A DNA stretch of 64,000 bases from Pseudorasbora parva (lineage: Eukaryota; Chordata; Actinopteri; Cypriniformes; Gobionidae): contig NC_090178.1 in NCBI RefSeq assembly GCF_024679245.1, forward strand, positions 51,330,962-51,394,961, given 5' to 3'. Below, piece after piece: positions 52,500-63,484 of this stretch. The notes beneath the pieces were generated by a model. It had not been told where the DNA came from, did not search any database, and saw only the letters and a list, made by a program, of their open reading frames with translations. Both the position numbers and the translations under genes were made by a program. The stretch's first letter is position 1, and each line of letters begins with the position of its first letter.

Positions 52500-53270
52500 T
52501 CAGGAACACAATAGGATAGGCAGGCTGAAGATCAGGCACCAGCAGAGCAGGCAGGCAGAGAGAGGGAAATCCGAATCGGCGGGAGACGGGACTCCGGAGC
52601 GACGAGAAGAACATCCAAGACACACGGGAAACAGGAACACCACGCAGACAAGACCCAGACGAACTGCAATAATCTGATAGCAAAGGAGAGTGAGAACCTC
52701 ATATAAATAGCCCCGGTGATGAGTGCAGCAGGTGTCCGTGATCAGAGTGAGAGTAATCAGAAACCACGCCTCCAACAAACCCACACACACAGAAAAGGGG
52801 AGACGCTGCATTCACCCAACGTGACAGTACCCTCCCTCTAGGAGCACCTCCTGGCGCTCCCAGAAACCAAGAAGGACCTACCTGTCGATTGTAATCATCG
52901 ATGAGAGAGTGATCCAGGATGTCCCTGGCAGGAACCCAACTTCTCTCCTCCAGACCGTAACCATCCCAGTCCACCAAGTACTGAAATCCGTGTCCTCTCC
53001 GTCTAGAGTCCAGAATCCGATTTACCGAATAGGTAGGTTCCCCATCTACGAGAAGCGGCGGTCGGGGAACCGGGACAGGCGGGTTAATGCAGGAATAAAA
53101 AACGGACTTTAATTTGGAAACATGAAATGTGGGATGTATCCTCCTGTACGCAGGAGGCAGTTTTAGGTGAACAGTCACTGGACTAATGATCTTGGTGACT
53201 GTGAATTGGCCAATAAATTTGGGGGCTAATTTATTACTCACGGACCGTAAAGGAATGTTCGGTAGTTGGT
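52500..53270 (-). pseudogene. Chromovirus gypsy 3' end with LTR fragment
   Basis: A partial LTR ends at 52826 (CAACGTGACA). Minus-strand coding at 53241-52860 gives an integrase barrel end ([14 protein letters not shown]), FHVSKLKSVF and a chromodomain ([28 protein letters not shown]). It is related to element A (3015-3458) but not identical. The rest of the element is missing. Confidence 0.75.
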
Positions 53271-53628
53271 TACTTTGCGGTAATGAAACTGTTTCACAAC
53301 ATTTTTAGACACAAAATGTGCCATTATCTATTCAAGAATGCCTGCATAATGGGTCTATCCAAGGTTCAGTCAGTTTACTGACAAAATACTCTTCACATGT
53401 ACAGTGAAAACTGGTTTTGCTTCCAGTAACGATCTACCCATTTCATTAGATAAAGTGATATGATCCCGAGAGCATTGAGTTTGCTCTGCAGTATCATCTG
53501 ACCTCAGGTAAAGTTATTTCTCTGTATTTTCTCTTTTTTTTCAAATCACTCTTAACGCCATTGGCTTTGATGGATCTAAATTAATATCTATCTTTAAGTT
53601 ATTTTTACAAATTATCAAAAAAAAAAAA

Positions 53629-53633
<5 letters not shown>
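53271..53633. other. No gene recognised
   Basis: AT-rich spacer leading to an AT microsatellite. Confidence 0.4.

Positions 53634-53686
<53 letters not shown>
53634..53686. repeat. (AT)n microsatellite, insertion site of a gypsy element
   Basis: About 26 AT units; the array resumes at 58736 on the other side of the LTR element. Confidence 0.95.
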
Positions 53687-53689
<3 letters not shown>

Positions 53690-54099
53690 CACGGGGTGAA
53701 GAACCACTCGACAAGGCAGGCTTCGTGAAAAGTGGCCCCGGAGGGTAGATTTATTTACAGTGAAATCAAACTGGTGAAGGAAGGGAATCCGGGGCGTGGT
53801 GGCTGGTGCTTTAAGTGCTCTTCAGTGCTCAATCCAACCAAAAGTGGGGGACCCAGACGTGCTCCAAAGGGGTGGGCTGTCGGTCACTCGCTGCTTTCTG
53901 GGGAGAACAGAGAAACAAAGGTTAGACCAGCGTTTTGTCGGCTCAAGACCTCAGTCTCCCCATCTGCTCAGTCTGTGCTGCTTATGTGGCTGTGGGCTGA
54001 TTGGGAGCAGCTGTGACCGATCAGCCGGCGATGAGGAGGTGCAGGTGTTTTGTGTTGGTTACCAGGGCGACGCTGATTCTTCCGAGGATGCTCGTCACA
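53687..54099 (-). repeat. 3' LTR of second Gmr1-type family
   Basis: 413 bp, TGTCACGGGGTG to GCTCGTCACA. The pol frame reads into it and stops at 53968. Confidence 0.93.
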
Positions 54100-57000
54100 T
54101 TCCCCCCCCCTAAGCGTCGCTCTGGTCCTGTGAACAAAAGGAGACAGCAGGGGTGATGTAAGGGGAGGGTGGGGAATGACCCCTGACAGACCTGCATACG
54201 CTGTCCAGATCCGTGAGAGGCCATCGGCGTTCGCGTTGGCAGCCCCGGCCCGATGTTGTACCTCAAAGTGGAAGTCCTGGAGCGCTAGGAACCAGCGGGT
54301 CACCCTGGCGTTGGTGTCTTTGGCGCGGGCCATCCACTGTAGGGGCGCGTGGTCTGTGACCAGGGTAAACTTGCGGCCTAGGAGGTAGTACCGGAGCTCC
54401 AGGACTGCCCACTTGATGGCCAGGGCTTCTTTCTCCACGGTGGCGTACTTCCTCTCGGCCGGGGACAGCTTCCTGCTGATGTAAATGATCGGATGCTCCT
54501 CACCTTCCTGGATTTGGGACAGGACGGCTCCCAGTCCTGTGTCGGAGGCATCCGTCTGCAGCAGGAAGGGGCCGCTGAAGTCTGGAGCACGGAGTACGGG
54601 CGAGGACGTCAGCGCTGCTTTGACTTGGGCAAAGGCCTCCTCAAGCGATGGGGTCCAGCATACTTTCTCCGGCTGCCCCTTCCTGGTCAGGTCTGTCAGG
54701 GGGGCGGCTAAAGAGGAGAAGTTGGGGATAAAACATCGGTAATACCCCGCCAACCCCAAGAAGGCTCGTACCTGGGTCTTCGTCTGGGGTCTCGGGGCAG
54801 AGTGGATGGCCTCTACTTTCTTTTCCTGCGGCCGTATGAGGCCTCGGCCGACTTGGAAGCCCAGGTACTTGGCCTCGGAGAGGGCTAGGTGGCATTTGCG
54901 GGGGTTGGCGGTGAGTCCAGCCCGCCGGAGCTCCGAGAGCACCCTCCGCAGACGATCCAGATGTTCCTCCCATGCCTCGGAGTGGATCACCACGTCATCT
55001 AGGTAGGCGGCTGCGTACGCCTGGTGGGGCCGCAGGATGATGTCCATCATTCTCTGGAATGTTGCGGGGGCCCCGTGCAGGCCAAAGGGAAGGGTCCGGT
55101 ACTGCCAGTGGCCACTGGGGGTTGAGAAAGCAGTCTTCGGCTTAGCCGTTTCAGATAGGGGTACCTGCCAATAGCCCTTGGTGAGGTCTAGGGTGCTGAT
55201 GTACCGGGCCCTTCCGAGGCGGTCCAGCAGCTCGTCGACCCGAGGCATGGGGTACCCGTCGAATTCGGAGACTTCGTTCAGGCGGCGGAAGTCATTACAA
55301 AAGCGGAGGGTGCCATCCGGCTTTGGGACCATCACAATGGGGCTGGACCACGGACTCCGGGATGGTTCAATTACCCCCAACTTTAGCATTTGTTGGATCT
55401 CATCCTCAATAGCCTGCCGACGAGCTTCCGGGACGCGGTAGGGCCGTTGTCTGACGATGACTCCTGGGGGGGTCTTGATGTTATGCTGGATCACGTTGGT
55501 CTGCCCGGGTTGGGAAGAGAACACATCCTGGAACTGACTGACCAGGTGCTGCAGCTCCGTCTTCTGGGCAGCCGAAAGGTGAGGGTTGACGTCCACAACC
55601 ACGGGGTCGGTGAGACTCAAAGCCGCCAGCTGGTCCCGGGTCCCCACCCACTTCTTCAGGAGGTTGATATGATAGAGTTGCTCTGTCTGCCGTCGTCCAG
55701 GTTGTCTCAGCCGGTATGTTACTGGTCCCATTCTTTCCAGTACTGTATATGGTCCTTTCCATGAGGCCAGGAACTTGCAGGCAGAGCTGGGGACCAGTAC
55801 CATGACGCGGTCTCCGGGCTGGAATTCCCGTGGTTGGGCTGCCCGGTCGTAGTGGCGTTGCTGCGCTTGTTGGGCCTTGCTGAGGTTTTCCCGGACCAAT
55901 GGCATCACTCGATCGATCCGTTCTCTCATCTGTCGAACATGTTCGATGATGGTGCGATGAGGGGCAGGCTGCTGCTCCCACGCCTCCCTGGCGACGTCCA
56001 GGAGCCCACGTGGTTGACGGCCGAACAGGAGCTCAAAGGGGGTAAAGCCAGTGGAGGCCTGGGGAACTTCGCGGATCCCAAAGAGCACGTAGGGAATCAT
56101 GAGGTCCCAATCCCGCTTATCCTCCGCCGCCACGCGTCTAAGCATCTGCTTTAGGGTCTGATTGAATCTCTCTACGAGTCCGTCCGTCTGAGGGTGGTAG
56201 ACCGTGGTCCTCAACTGCTTCACTCGCAGCAGCCTGCAAAGATCCGCCATTAGCCGGGACATGAACGGGGTCCCCTGGTCAGTCAGGATCTCCGAGGGGA
56301 GGCCGACTCGGCTGGCCAGCAGAAACAGCTCCTGGGCGATGGACTTCGCGGTGGCCTTACGAAGGGGAACTGCTTCTGGGTACCGGGTGGCGTAGTCGAC
56401 GATTACCAGGATGTGTTCGTGTCCGCGGGCAGACTTTGGCAACGGCCCCACTATGTCCATTCCGATCCGCTCGAAGGGCACCTCGATGATAGGCAGCGGA
56501 ATGAGCGGGCTGGGGGGAGGGGTCTTGGGCGAAGTGACCTGGCAGGTCGGGCAGGCTTGGCAAAACCGCTTCACTTCGGCCTCCAGGCCTGGCCAAAGGA
56601 AACGGTCACGGATGCGCTGAGTGGTGTTGGCTGTCCCGAGGTGACCTGCCATGGGATGGGAATGTGCCAGCTCCAGGATGGTTTCGGTCTTAGCTCGAGG
56701 TACCACCAGCAATTTCTTCTCCTCCCCCCTCCGCTGAGCGACACAGTACAGCAGGCCATTCTCAATGACAAAATGCGGGAGAGGATGGGGCCGTGGGAGA
56801 ACGTCTTTTCCATCGACGACTCGCACTTGAGCCCAACAGTGCTTGAGCCGATCGTCCTCCCGCTGTTCCTTGGCGAATGAGCCCCCTCCAGCAGCCTGTT
56901 GGTAAATATCATAGAACAGATTAGTATTCTGGGCAGGGGACTCACCATCTCTCCCGCTGTCAGAGGCGAGCAGGGCCGGTCGGCGGCGGGGTCCCCGAGG

Positions 57001-58182
57001 CCGTCTCCGTCTTCGATGGTTTCCCTCTGGGCTGGCAGGCTGAGTAGCAGCGTTGAGCAGTCTGTCGAAGCCAGGCCAATCCCTCCCAAGCAGTACGGCC
57101 ACCGGCAGGTCCTTCACCAGGCCCGCTTCTACCGGCCAGGTGCCTTGGGGTGACGAGATGATGACTCTGCGGGCCGGAACTTGGCGAGTGTCTCCGTGCA
57201 CACATGTAATCGGTAAGAAGGTCTTCTGGCCGCTTCGAGGGGCGCACAACCGTGACTGGATTAGGGTGACCGCACTGCCTGAGTCCAGCAAGGCCCGGAA
57301 CCGTTTTCCTTCCACCATCACTTCTGCTTCGGGGGCTCCCGAGGGTACATGCTGGTGGACGATGCAACCTGCCAGCCATGCTCGCGGAGGTGATGGAGGT
57401 TCAGCGCTGGGCATGGGCTCATCTCGCGGTGGGGGAACCGTCGGCCTGCTGACTGGTCGCGGGGTCCCTTCGAGCGGGCGTCGCTCCTGGCCGACTCTCC
57501 GGGGGAACGGCGGCGGTCGGTCCCCGGCCTCGCGATGATGGACGGCATCCGCCAGCTCGATCGCCTCCACGAGTTCCAGGGTGTTGGTAGGATTCCTCAT
57601 CCCAACTGCTTGCCGATGAGCGCGGGGTAGCGCGCGGAGAAGTCGATCGACCACTACCCGTTCCGCTACCTGTACTGCGGTGGGGTCCCCCTCCAATAGC
57701 CAGTGATGCGCGATGCGGCTGAGCTCGGCTGCCTGGGCACGGGCTGGTACTCTGGGCTTGAATTCCCATTCGTGGAACTGCTGGGCGGCGCAGACTGGTG
57801 AGAGGCCGAGCCTCGCTAAAATTTCCCGCTTGACTTTGTTATAGTCTTCGGCGGTCTCAAGGGGGAGCGAGAAATAAGCCCGTTGGGCTTCTCCAGTGAG
57901 GAGGGGTGCCAGCGCACGTGCCCAATCATCCTCAGCCCATGCCTCACGTGTGGCGGTGTTTTCAAAGACCTGTAGGAAGGCTTCCACATCGTCATCAGCA
58001 GTCATCTTTGGCAGCAGGCGGGTAGCTTGGGCGCGAGGATCAGGTAGCGGAACGCGTTGGGCGGCGGCGGCACGGACGGCGAAGAGCTCGTCCTCTGTCC
58101 TGCCCTGGCGAGTGGCGAGATGTTCCACTATCTGTTGCTGGCGGATGCTCACTTCTGCGAGGCGCTGTAATACCTCCTCCAT
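53968..58182 (-). CDS. Gmr1-type Gag-Pol polyprotein, single open frame
   Basis: Likely start at 58182 (MEEVLQRLAEVSIRQQQ), the first Met after the primer site; the frame is open further upstream from 58350, but that part crosses the LTR and primer site. Residues are counted from 58350. A SCAN-like capsid at about 120-270 has APLLTGEAQRAYFSL, DYNKVKREILARL, VVDRLLRALP. No CCHC knuckle follows, unlike the other family. Protease ALLDSGSAVTLI 353-364. Integrase zinc finger H563/H570/C600/C603, acids D632, D691, E727 (DD35E), barrel about 845-875. RT with LDLTKGYW 1054-1061 and YLDD 1116-1119, then RNase H (LLQTDASDTG, LVTDHAPLQW, ADGLSR). No stop or frameshift in 1,404 codons. The last ~44 codons fall in the 3' LTR. 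Potentially active. Confidence 0.92.
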   Translation of the reverse strand: MEEVLQRLAEVSIRQQQIVEHLATRQGRTEDELFAVRAAAAQRVPLPDPRAQATRLLPKMTADDDVEAFLQVFENTATREAWAEDDWARALAPLLTGEAQRAYFSLPLETAEDYNKVKREILARLGLSPVCAAQQFHEWEFKPRVPARAQAAELSRIAHHWLLEGDPTAVQVAERVVVDRLLRALPRAHRQAVGMRNPTNTLELVEAIELADAVHHREAGDRPPPFPRRVGQERRPLEGTPRPVSRPTVPPPRDEPMPSAEPPSPPRAWLAGCIVHQHVPSGAPEAEVMVEGKRFRALLDSGSAVTLIQSRLCAPRSGQKTFLPITCVHGDTRQVPARRVIISSPQGTWPVEAGLVKDLPVAVLLGRDWPGFDRLLNAATQPASPEGNHRRRRRPRGPRRRPALLASDSGRDGESPAQNTNLFYDIYQQAAGGGSFAKEQREDDRLKHCWAQVRVVDGKDVLPRPHPLPHFVIENGLLYCVAQRRGEEKKLLVVPRAKTETILELAHSHPMAGHLGTANTTQRIRDRFLWPGLEAEVKRFCQACPTCQVTSPKTPPPSPLIPLPIIEVPFERIGMDIVGPLPKSARGHEHILVIVDYATRYPEAVPLRKATAKSIAQELFLLASRVGLPSEILTDQGTPFMSRLMADLCRLLRVKQLRTTVYHPQTDGLVERFNQTLKQMLRRVAAEDKRDWDLMIPYVLFGIREVPQASTGFTPFELLFGRQPRGLLDVAREAWEQQPAPHRTIIEHVRQMRERIDRVMPLVRENLSKAQQAQQRHYDRAAQPREFQPGDRVMVLVPSSACKFLASWKGPYTVLERMGPVTYRLRQPGRRQTEQLYHINLLKKWVGTRDQLAALSLTDPVVVDVNPHLSAAQKTELQHLVSQFQDVFSSQPGQTNVIQHNIKTPPGVIVRQRPYRVPEARRQAIEDEIQQMLKLGVIEPSRSPWSSPIVMVPKPDGTLRFCNDFRRLNEVSEFDGYPMPRVDELLDRLGRARYISTLDLTKGYWQVPLSETAKPKTAFSTPSGHWQYRTLPFGLHGAPATFQRMMDIILRPHQAYAAAYLDDVVIHSEAWEEHLDRLRRVLSELRRAGLTANPRKCHLALSEAKYLGFQVGRGLIRPQEKKVEAIHSAPRPQTKTQVRAFLGLAGYYRCFIPNFSSLAAPLTDLTRKGQPEKVCWTPSLEEAFAQVKAALTSSPVLRAPDFSGPFLLQTDASDTGLGAVLSQIQEGEEHPIIYISRKLSPAERKYATVEKEALAIKWAVLELRYYLLGRKFTLVTDHAPLQWMARAKDTNARVTRWFLALQDFHFEVQHRAGAANANADGLSRIWTAYAGLSGVIPHPPLTSPLLSPFVHRTRATLRGGECDEHPRKNQRRPGNQHKTPAPPHRRLIGHSCSQSAHSHISSTD

Positions 58183-58322
58183 CGTGGGGACGAGCGCGCC
58201 GCGTTCCCCCGGCCCGGTGTCTACACAGGAAGAGAGGACAACACAAAAAAAAAAAAGGATTAAGGGGTGGAGCGATGAACTTGTCGGTGATTCCTCACGA
58301 ACTTGCCCGCATTCTCCACCAC

Positions 58323-58735
58323 TGTCACGGGGTGAAGAACCACTCGACAAGGCAGGCTTCGTGAAAAGTGGCCCCGGAGGGTAGATTTATTTACAGTGAA
58401 ATCAAACTGGTGAAGGAAGGGAATCCGGGGCGTGGTGGCTGGTGCTTTAAGTGCTCTTCAGTGCTCAATCCAACCAAAAGTGGGGGACCCAGACGTGCTC
58501 CAAAGGGGTGGGCTGTCGGTCACTCGCTGCTTTCTGGGGAGAACAGAGAAACAAAGGTTAGACCAGCGTTTTGTCGGCTCAAGACCTCAGTCTCCCCATC
58601 TGCTCAGTCTGTGCTGCTTATGTGGCTGTGGGCTGATTGGGAGCAGCTGTGACCGATCAGCCGGCGATGAGGAGGTGCAGGTGTTTTGTGTTGGTTACCA
58701 GGGCGACGCTGATTCTTCCGAGGATGCTCGTCACA
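58323..58735 (-). repeat. 5' LTR of second Gmr1-type family
   Basis: 413 bp, with no difference from the other LTR by eye. On its right the host AT microsatellite continues. Confidence 0.93.
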
Positions 58736-58785
58736 ATATATATATATATATATATATAAATTAAACATATTTCATGTGTGTGCAG

Positions 58786-58839
58786 GTGCCGTCAAAATGT
58801 TTCTGATCTCACTGTGTGTGTCACTGCTGCCGATTAATG
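58786..58839 (+). other. Candidate signal-peptide exon
   Basis: An acceptor (gtgtgtgcag) at 58776-58785 and a donor gtgagt at 58840 bound an ATG (58797) followed by FLISLCVSLLPIN, a hydrophobic leader of the type that opens secreted or cell-surface proteins, ending in a phase-1 splice. No following exon was recognised before the DIRS element at 61059. It could be chance, or a first exon of a gene cut by repeats. Confidence 0.35.
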
Positions 58840-58845
58840 GTGAGT

Positions 58846-61058
58846 GTTTTATAGTATATATATATATAAAATGCCTAAATATTACTCCAATAATAAATGA
58901 TGCCTATAGTGTGTATTTTTACATTATAAATAACCATTGGTCAGAAAGGTACAATCATCCTTAAACTTCATTTAATCTTCAATTCTTATTTCCATGCTTT
59001 GATTTCCATAAAAAAAGAAGAAAAAGAAGTGTAGTATGTATAATTAATATAGTGACAGAGCGGTCCAGGTATGGTTAGTTCATTTTGTTTTGCTTTCAAA
59101 CATGAAAATGAAAAAACAAGAAAACAACTCCTTTTTTCATTTTTTTCATGTTTTTTAGATAAATGAAAAAACATTATGACTAGATTTTTGGTTTTCCCGT
59201 TCTTGCACGGAAATCGGATTGGCAGGATATGCATTTGTGATTTTTAAAATAAGAGTTTTCCCAACACTGTATTTGTTTGCCTGTAAAAATGAATAGTCTA
59301 TGCATGCTATTTCTATTTGTCACCTAATTGTTTGGCTTCTTTGACTGAAAAAATCTGTTGAAATAGCCTAAATGTAAACATATTCACGCATTGATAATTT
59401 ACAAATGTAAATAATACATGTATTCTTTGTTTTAGATGTTTTTATTAACTTAAATTCTTATAAATAAAATATTTTTTATTTTATTAATATAATATAATAT
59501 AAAGGTAAAGGTAGCTTGAGTTTATATTTGCACTACAAGCATCATGATGGAGTAGCACAAATTTACACAAAAATAATGAATATGGTTTCAGGTTCCTAGA
59601 ACATGTAATATGCAACATGCCTTTAGTCAAAGTTTGGTGGTAGGCTAATATTACATTGTCATTATAATACAATATAATGCAGGATGTGCTCCCTCGGTTG
59701 AAAGAAGATCCAAACTCTAATAATAAAGCCAAGAGAAAACTGTATTTTTAAAATCATTGTCATAGCTATCTGTCCTCTAATAGCCAGACACAATGTATGG
59801 CTATTATGACCAAATGAAAGGAAGTCTGTATCAATAAAATACATTTTTGGATTGACACAGGCTGTTTAGACATGGCATGTAGATTTAAACAGCAAAGTGT
59901 AATTGCATAAATGATGTTAAGAGATTAATGTTTAAAATGTAAAATATGTAATGTAGAAATATGAAATGATTGGGGAAAAAACTGAAACGGCTTTATCTAT
60001 GAAACTAACACCGCTAGTAGGTGGCAGCAAGTCCCTCTCTTAATGAAAGAGTTGAATCCTTTATTCAAACGAGTCTTTCAAAAATCCTAATTCGCTTAAT
60101 CTAGCAAATGACTCTGGGTAGGCTAATCTATAGAAATAAGCCCACTCGGTAACTTTTTTGAACTGTTGTATAATGTTGTATAATGTCACATTTGGGATAG
60201 TGCAGGTGTTCGGAAAAACAGCACTCTTGCTGGTGTGATAACTCACATAGCCTCATAGGCTCGTGTTATAGCCTAACTATATAAAACGGGAACTCGTTAG
60301 GCCTAAATTATTTTTTGGTTTGTTTTTTCATTTTGATTACATGTATGCCTTTTCCTATATTGTGATGGCCGTGGAGAGAGCGCTCAAAACTCTTGAGAGC
60401 ATATAATTTAATGAATACATTTATAGAAATAATCATTCTCTGTAAAGCGATGAGATGTGAACATATGTGAATAAATAATAAATAATCCCATATATCCCAT
60501 TTCGCTTTATAACTATCACAAATTCTGTCTGAAAATATATCTGAAAACAAATTCTTAATACCATCATTGAAGGAAAAATCTCTTAGGAGAGAATTATTCA
60601 ATTTCCAGTAACCTCATAACTTTGGAGTTTTATCCGTGTGCCACACAATTTTAGAGTTATTTGTTTATCTGAGACGGGTGCAAAAGAATGAGAAACATCT
60701 ATAACAAATTGAAGAGAAGAGGAGCAGAGGTCGATCCTCGATTGGGAGGACATATTACTATTAGACCAAGTGAATTCCGTGTTTAAATGTTTTTATTTGG
60801 TATTAGAGCAGAAGGTCGATTGTAATTACACTTTTTTGCAAACAAACAAAAAATTATATCTTAACAAATATGCCTGAAAAAAAAAATAAAATAAAAAATA
60901 GAAATATTAATTAGTTACATCCAGCCACAACTTCAACCCTATCCAGTGATTTCCAGAGGTAAAAGCAGGAAATGGATGCATGATAAACATTAATCACAGA
61001 TTTGCAGAAAATAAATAAAAGGGGACCAAACTTTTTCAGATAACAGCATCTTGAGACT
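58846..61058. other. AT-rich region, no gene recognised
   Basis: Short open frames only. No domain or transposon end could be supported. Confidence 0.4.
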
Positions 61059-61430
61059 ATGCTTTCCCGGGCGGCCGCAAGCGTAGTGCTCGAGTGGAAC
61101 CCTCCACTGTGTCCCGAACCTTCGCGGTTGGATGATTGGTTTCTCGGGACGGCCCGTGCTGGTTCTCAGTGCCCCGCCCCGGTGCCTTTCTTCCCGGAAG
61201 TGCATCAGGAGATCTCGAAGTTGTGGGCAGCGCCGTATAGTGCTCGCGTGCGATTGACGGACTCCTCCGTCCTCACTGCCCTTGATGGCGGTGCGGTGAA
61301 GGGCTACGTGGGAATCCCTCCAGTCGAGCGGTTGGTGGCGATGCACCTGTGTCCCAAGACCGCTGCGGGTGGCGCCCAACCTGTCCAGGGCGCTAAACCT
61401 GCCGGCAAGCGCAAGGGAAATCGGCCCTGA
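61059..61430 (+). pseudogene. DIRS Gag C-terminal region
   Basis: VVLEWNPPLCPEPSRLDDWF, VPFFPEVHQEISKLW, GGAVKGYVGIPPVERLVAMH: these blocks are characteristic of fish DIRS Gag. It ends GKRKGNRP with a stop at 61428-61430. The N-terminal part is not seen in the window. Confidence 0.65.
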
Positions 61431-61599
61431 GACAGGCAGCCCACGGAGGACAGAAGCTGCTCTTCGGGAGATGATGCCTGCATCCCTCCCCCACCCCCCG
61501 GAGGAGGACTGTGGGCCCCCGACTGGTTCACTACATCTGCCGCCAGCTCTCCGGAGCTCGGCCGTACCCACATTATCACAAAAAGAGCAGTTTCCTATC

Positions 61600-62330
61600 C
61601 CCCTGGGCCCCAAGAGTGTCAGGACAGCAGTCCCACTGAAACTTTTTCAGAGGCTCCTGGGGCATTTGGCATCTGCAGCCGCGATGACGCCGCTCGGATT
61701 GCTTCATATGAGACCGCTCCAACACTGGCTTCATGGCCGAGTCCCAAGGTGGGCGTGGCAGAGCGGCCAGTACCGGGTCCCAGTGACTCCGTACTGCCGC
61801 CAAACCTTCAGTCCTTGGTCAGACATGACGATTCTCCCGGCCAGGGTGCCCTTAGAACAAGTGTCCAGGCAAGCTGTGCTGTTCATGGATGCCTCATCCA
61901 CGGGCTGGGGGGCCATGTACAACGGGCATGCAGTTGCGGGTCTGTGGACAGAACCGGAATTGCATTGGCATATCAATTGCCTCGAGTTGTTAGTAGTACA
62001 ACTCGAGTACTGCGCCGCCTCAAGGGGCTGCTACGTGGCAAACATGTACTGGTCCATACGGACAGCATGGCAGCCGTTGCGTACATCAACCGTCAGGGTG
62101 GTCTACACTCCCGTCGCATGTTCCAACTCGCCCGCCACCTGCTCCTGTGGAGTCAGAAGCAGCTGAGGTTGCTTCGGGCCATTCATGTCCCTGGTGCGCT
62201 CAACCAGACAGCCAATGAGCTTTCTCGGCAGGCAGCACCTTCGGGAGAGTGGCGACTCCACCCCCACGCGGTCCAGCTGATATGTGACCAGGGCCCTGGG
62301 GCCTACGCAAGTATGTGTTTCCCCCAGTGA
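61600..62330 (+). pseudogene. DIRS RT C-terminal end and RNase H
   Basis: The RT thumb region (LFQRLLGHLASAAAMTPLGL, LHMRPLQHWL) runs into RNase H, starting VLFMDASSTGWGAMY with its catalytic Asp and HINCLELLVV with the Glu. A frameshift near 61990 puts the second half (VLVHTDSMAAVAYINRQGG, HVPGALNQTANELSRQ) in another frame. Confidence 0.75.
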
Positions 62331-62534
62331 GCTTTCTTGCACAGACTCTGTGCAAAGTCAGGGAGGACGAGGAGCAGGTCTTGTTAGTTGTACCTTACTG
62401 GCCCAACCGGACCTGGTTCCCAGAACTTACTCTCCTCGTGACAGCCCCTCCTTGGCCCATTACCCTGAGGAAGGACCTTCTTTCTCAGGGACGGGGCACC
62501 CTATGGCACCCGTGTCCAGACCTCTGGAATCTTC

Positions 62535-63484
62535 ATGTCTGTCCCCTCTACGAGGCGCCTCTATGCACTGAAGTGGAACCTGTTTGTTGAGTGGTGTTCT
62601 TCCCGCTGGGAAGACCCCCGAAGGTGTTCGATTGGTGTCGTGCTTTCCTTCCTGCAAGACGGGTTGGAGCAAAGGCTGTCTCCCTCCACCCTCAAAGTGT
62701 ACGTTGCCGCAATAGCGGCATACCATGACGCAGTCAAAAGTAAGTCCGTGGGGAAGCACGACCTAATTGTCAGGTTCCTCAGAGGTGCGAGGAGACTAAA
62801 TCCCCCCTCGCCCAACCTCGGTACCCTCTTGGGACTTAGCTCTAGTGCTCAGAGCACTTCAGAGCCCTCCCTTCGAGCCTTTGGAGTCAATTCAGCTTAA
62901 AATCTTGTCAATGAAGACAGTGCTCCTGACTGCTTTGGCCTCTATCAAGAGGGTAGGGGACCTGCACGCACTTTCGGTCAGTGAATCCTGCCTAGAGTTC
63001 GGGCCTGGTAACTCTCACGTTATACGTGCCCAAAGTTCCCACCACTCCCTTCCGGGATCAGGTGGTGAACCTGCAAGTGCTGCCTTCGGAGGAGGCAGAC
63101 CCAGCCCTGGCTTTGCTGTATCCGGTCCGCACTCTTCATGTTTACATTGAACGGACTCAAAGCTTTCGGACCTCAGAGCAACTCTTCGTCTGTTACGGAG
63201 GCCAGCAGAAGGGATAGGCTGTCTCCAAGCAGAGGTTAGCCCACTGGATAGTGGATGCTATAGTTTTGGCTTACCAGTCCCAAGACGTGCCTTGCCCATT
63301 CGGGTTGCGAGGTCACTCCACTAGGAGTGTAGCATCCTTCTGGGCGCTGGCTCAAGGCGGCTCGCTGACAGACATTTGTAGAGCTGCGGGCTGGGCAGCA
63401 CATAACAGGTTCGCTAGATTCTATAGCCTCCGTGTAGAGCCGGTATCTTCCCGCATCCTCGCCCCTGGTGGCCAGGAGCGCTAA
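62535..63484 (+). pseudogene. DIRS tyrosine recombinase
   Basis: The N-terminal SAM-like part is at 62535-62830 (LYALKWNLFVEWCSSR, LSPSTLKVYVAAIAAYHDAV). The catalytic part is in other frames: ALASIKRVGDLHAL (Arg) at about 62932, LRGHSTRSVAS (His-x-x-Arg) and FARFYSLRVEP (Tyr) at 63251-63484. Frame changes near 62830 and 63020 and a TAG at 63216 break it. This is the enzyme that would insert the circular DIRS DNA. Confidence 0.8.

Larger units (their letters stand above)
53687..58735 (-). mobile_element. Young full-length Gmr1-type Ty3/gypsy LTR retrotransposon (second family)
   Basis: 5,049 bp. The 413-bp LTRs at 53687-54099 and 58323-58735 look identical. It is inserted in an AT microsatellite (tatat left, atata right), so the exact target duplication cannot be read. 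The primer-site region is gcccgcattctccacca (58305-58321); its tRNA is not identified. A C-run next to the left LTR (54100-54110) is the polypurine tract on the coding strand. The protein differs strongly from the 43336 family. Confidence 0.93.

Noticed and set aside
58183..58350. Upstream Met of the 1,460-codon frame as the true Gag start
   Set aside because: This part crosses the 5' LTR end and the primer-binding site, so it would not be kept as coding sequence; Met at 58182 is the first one after them.
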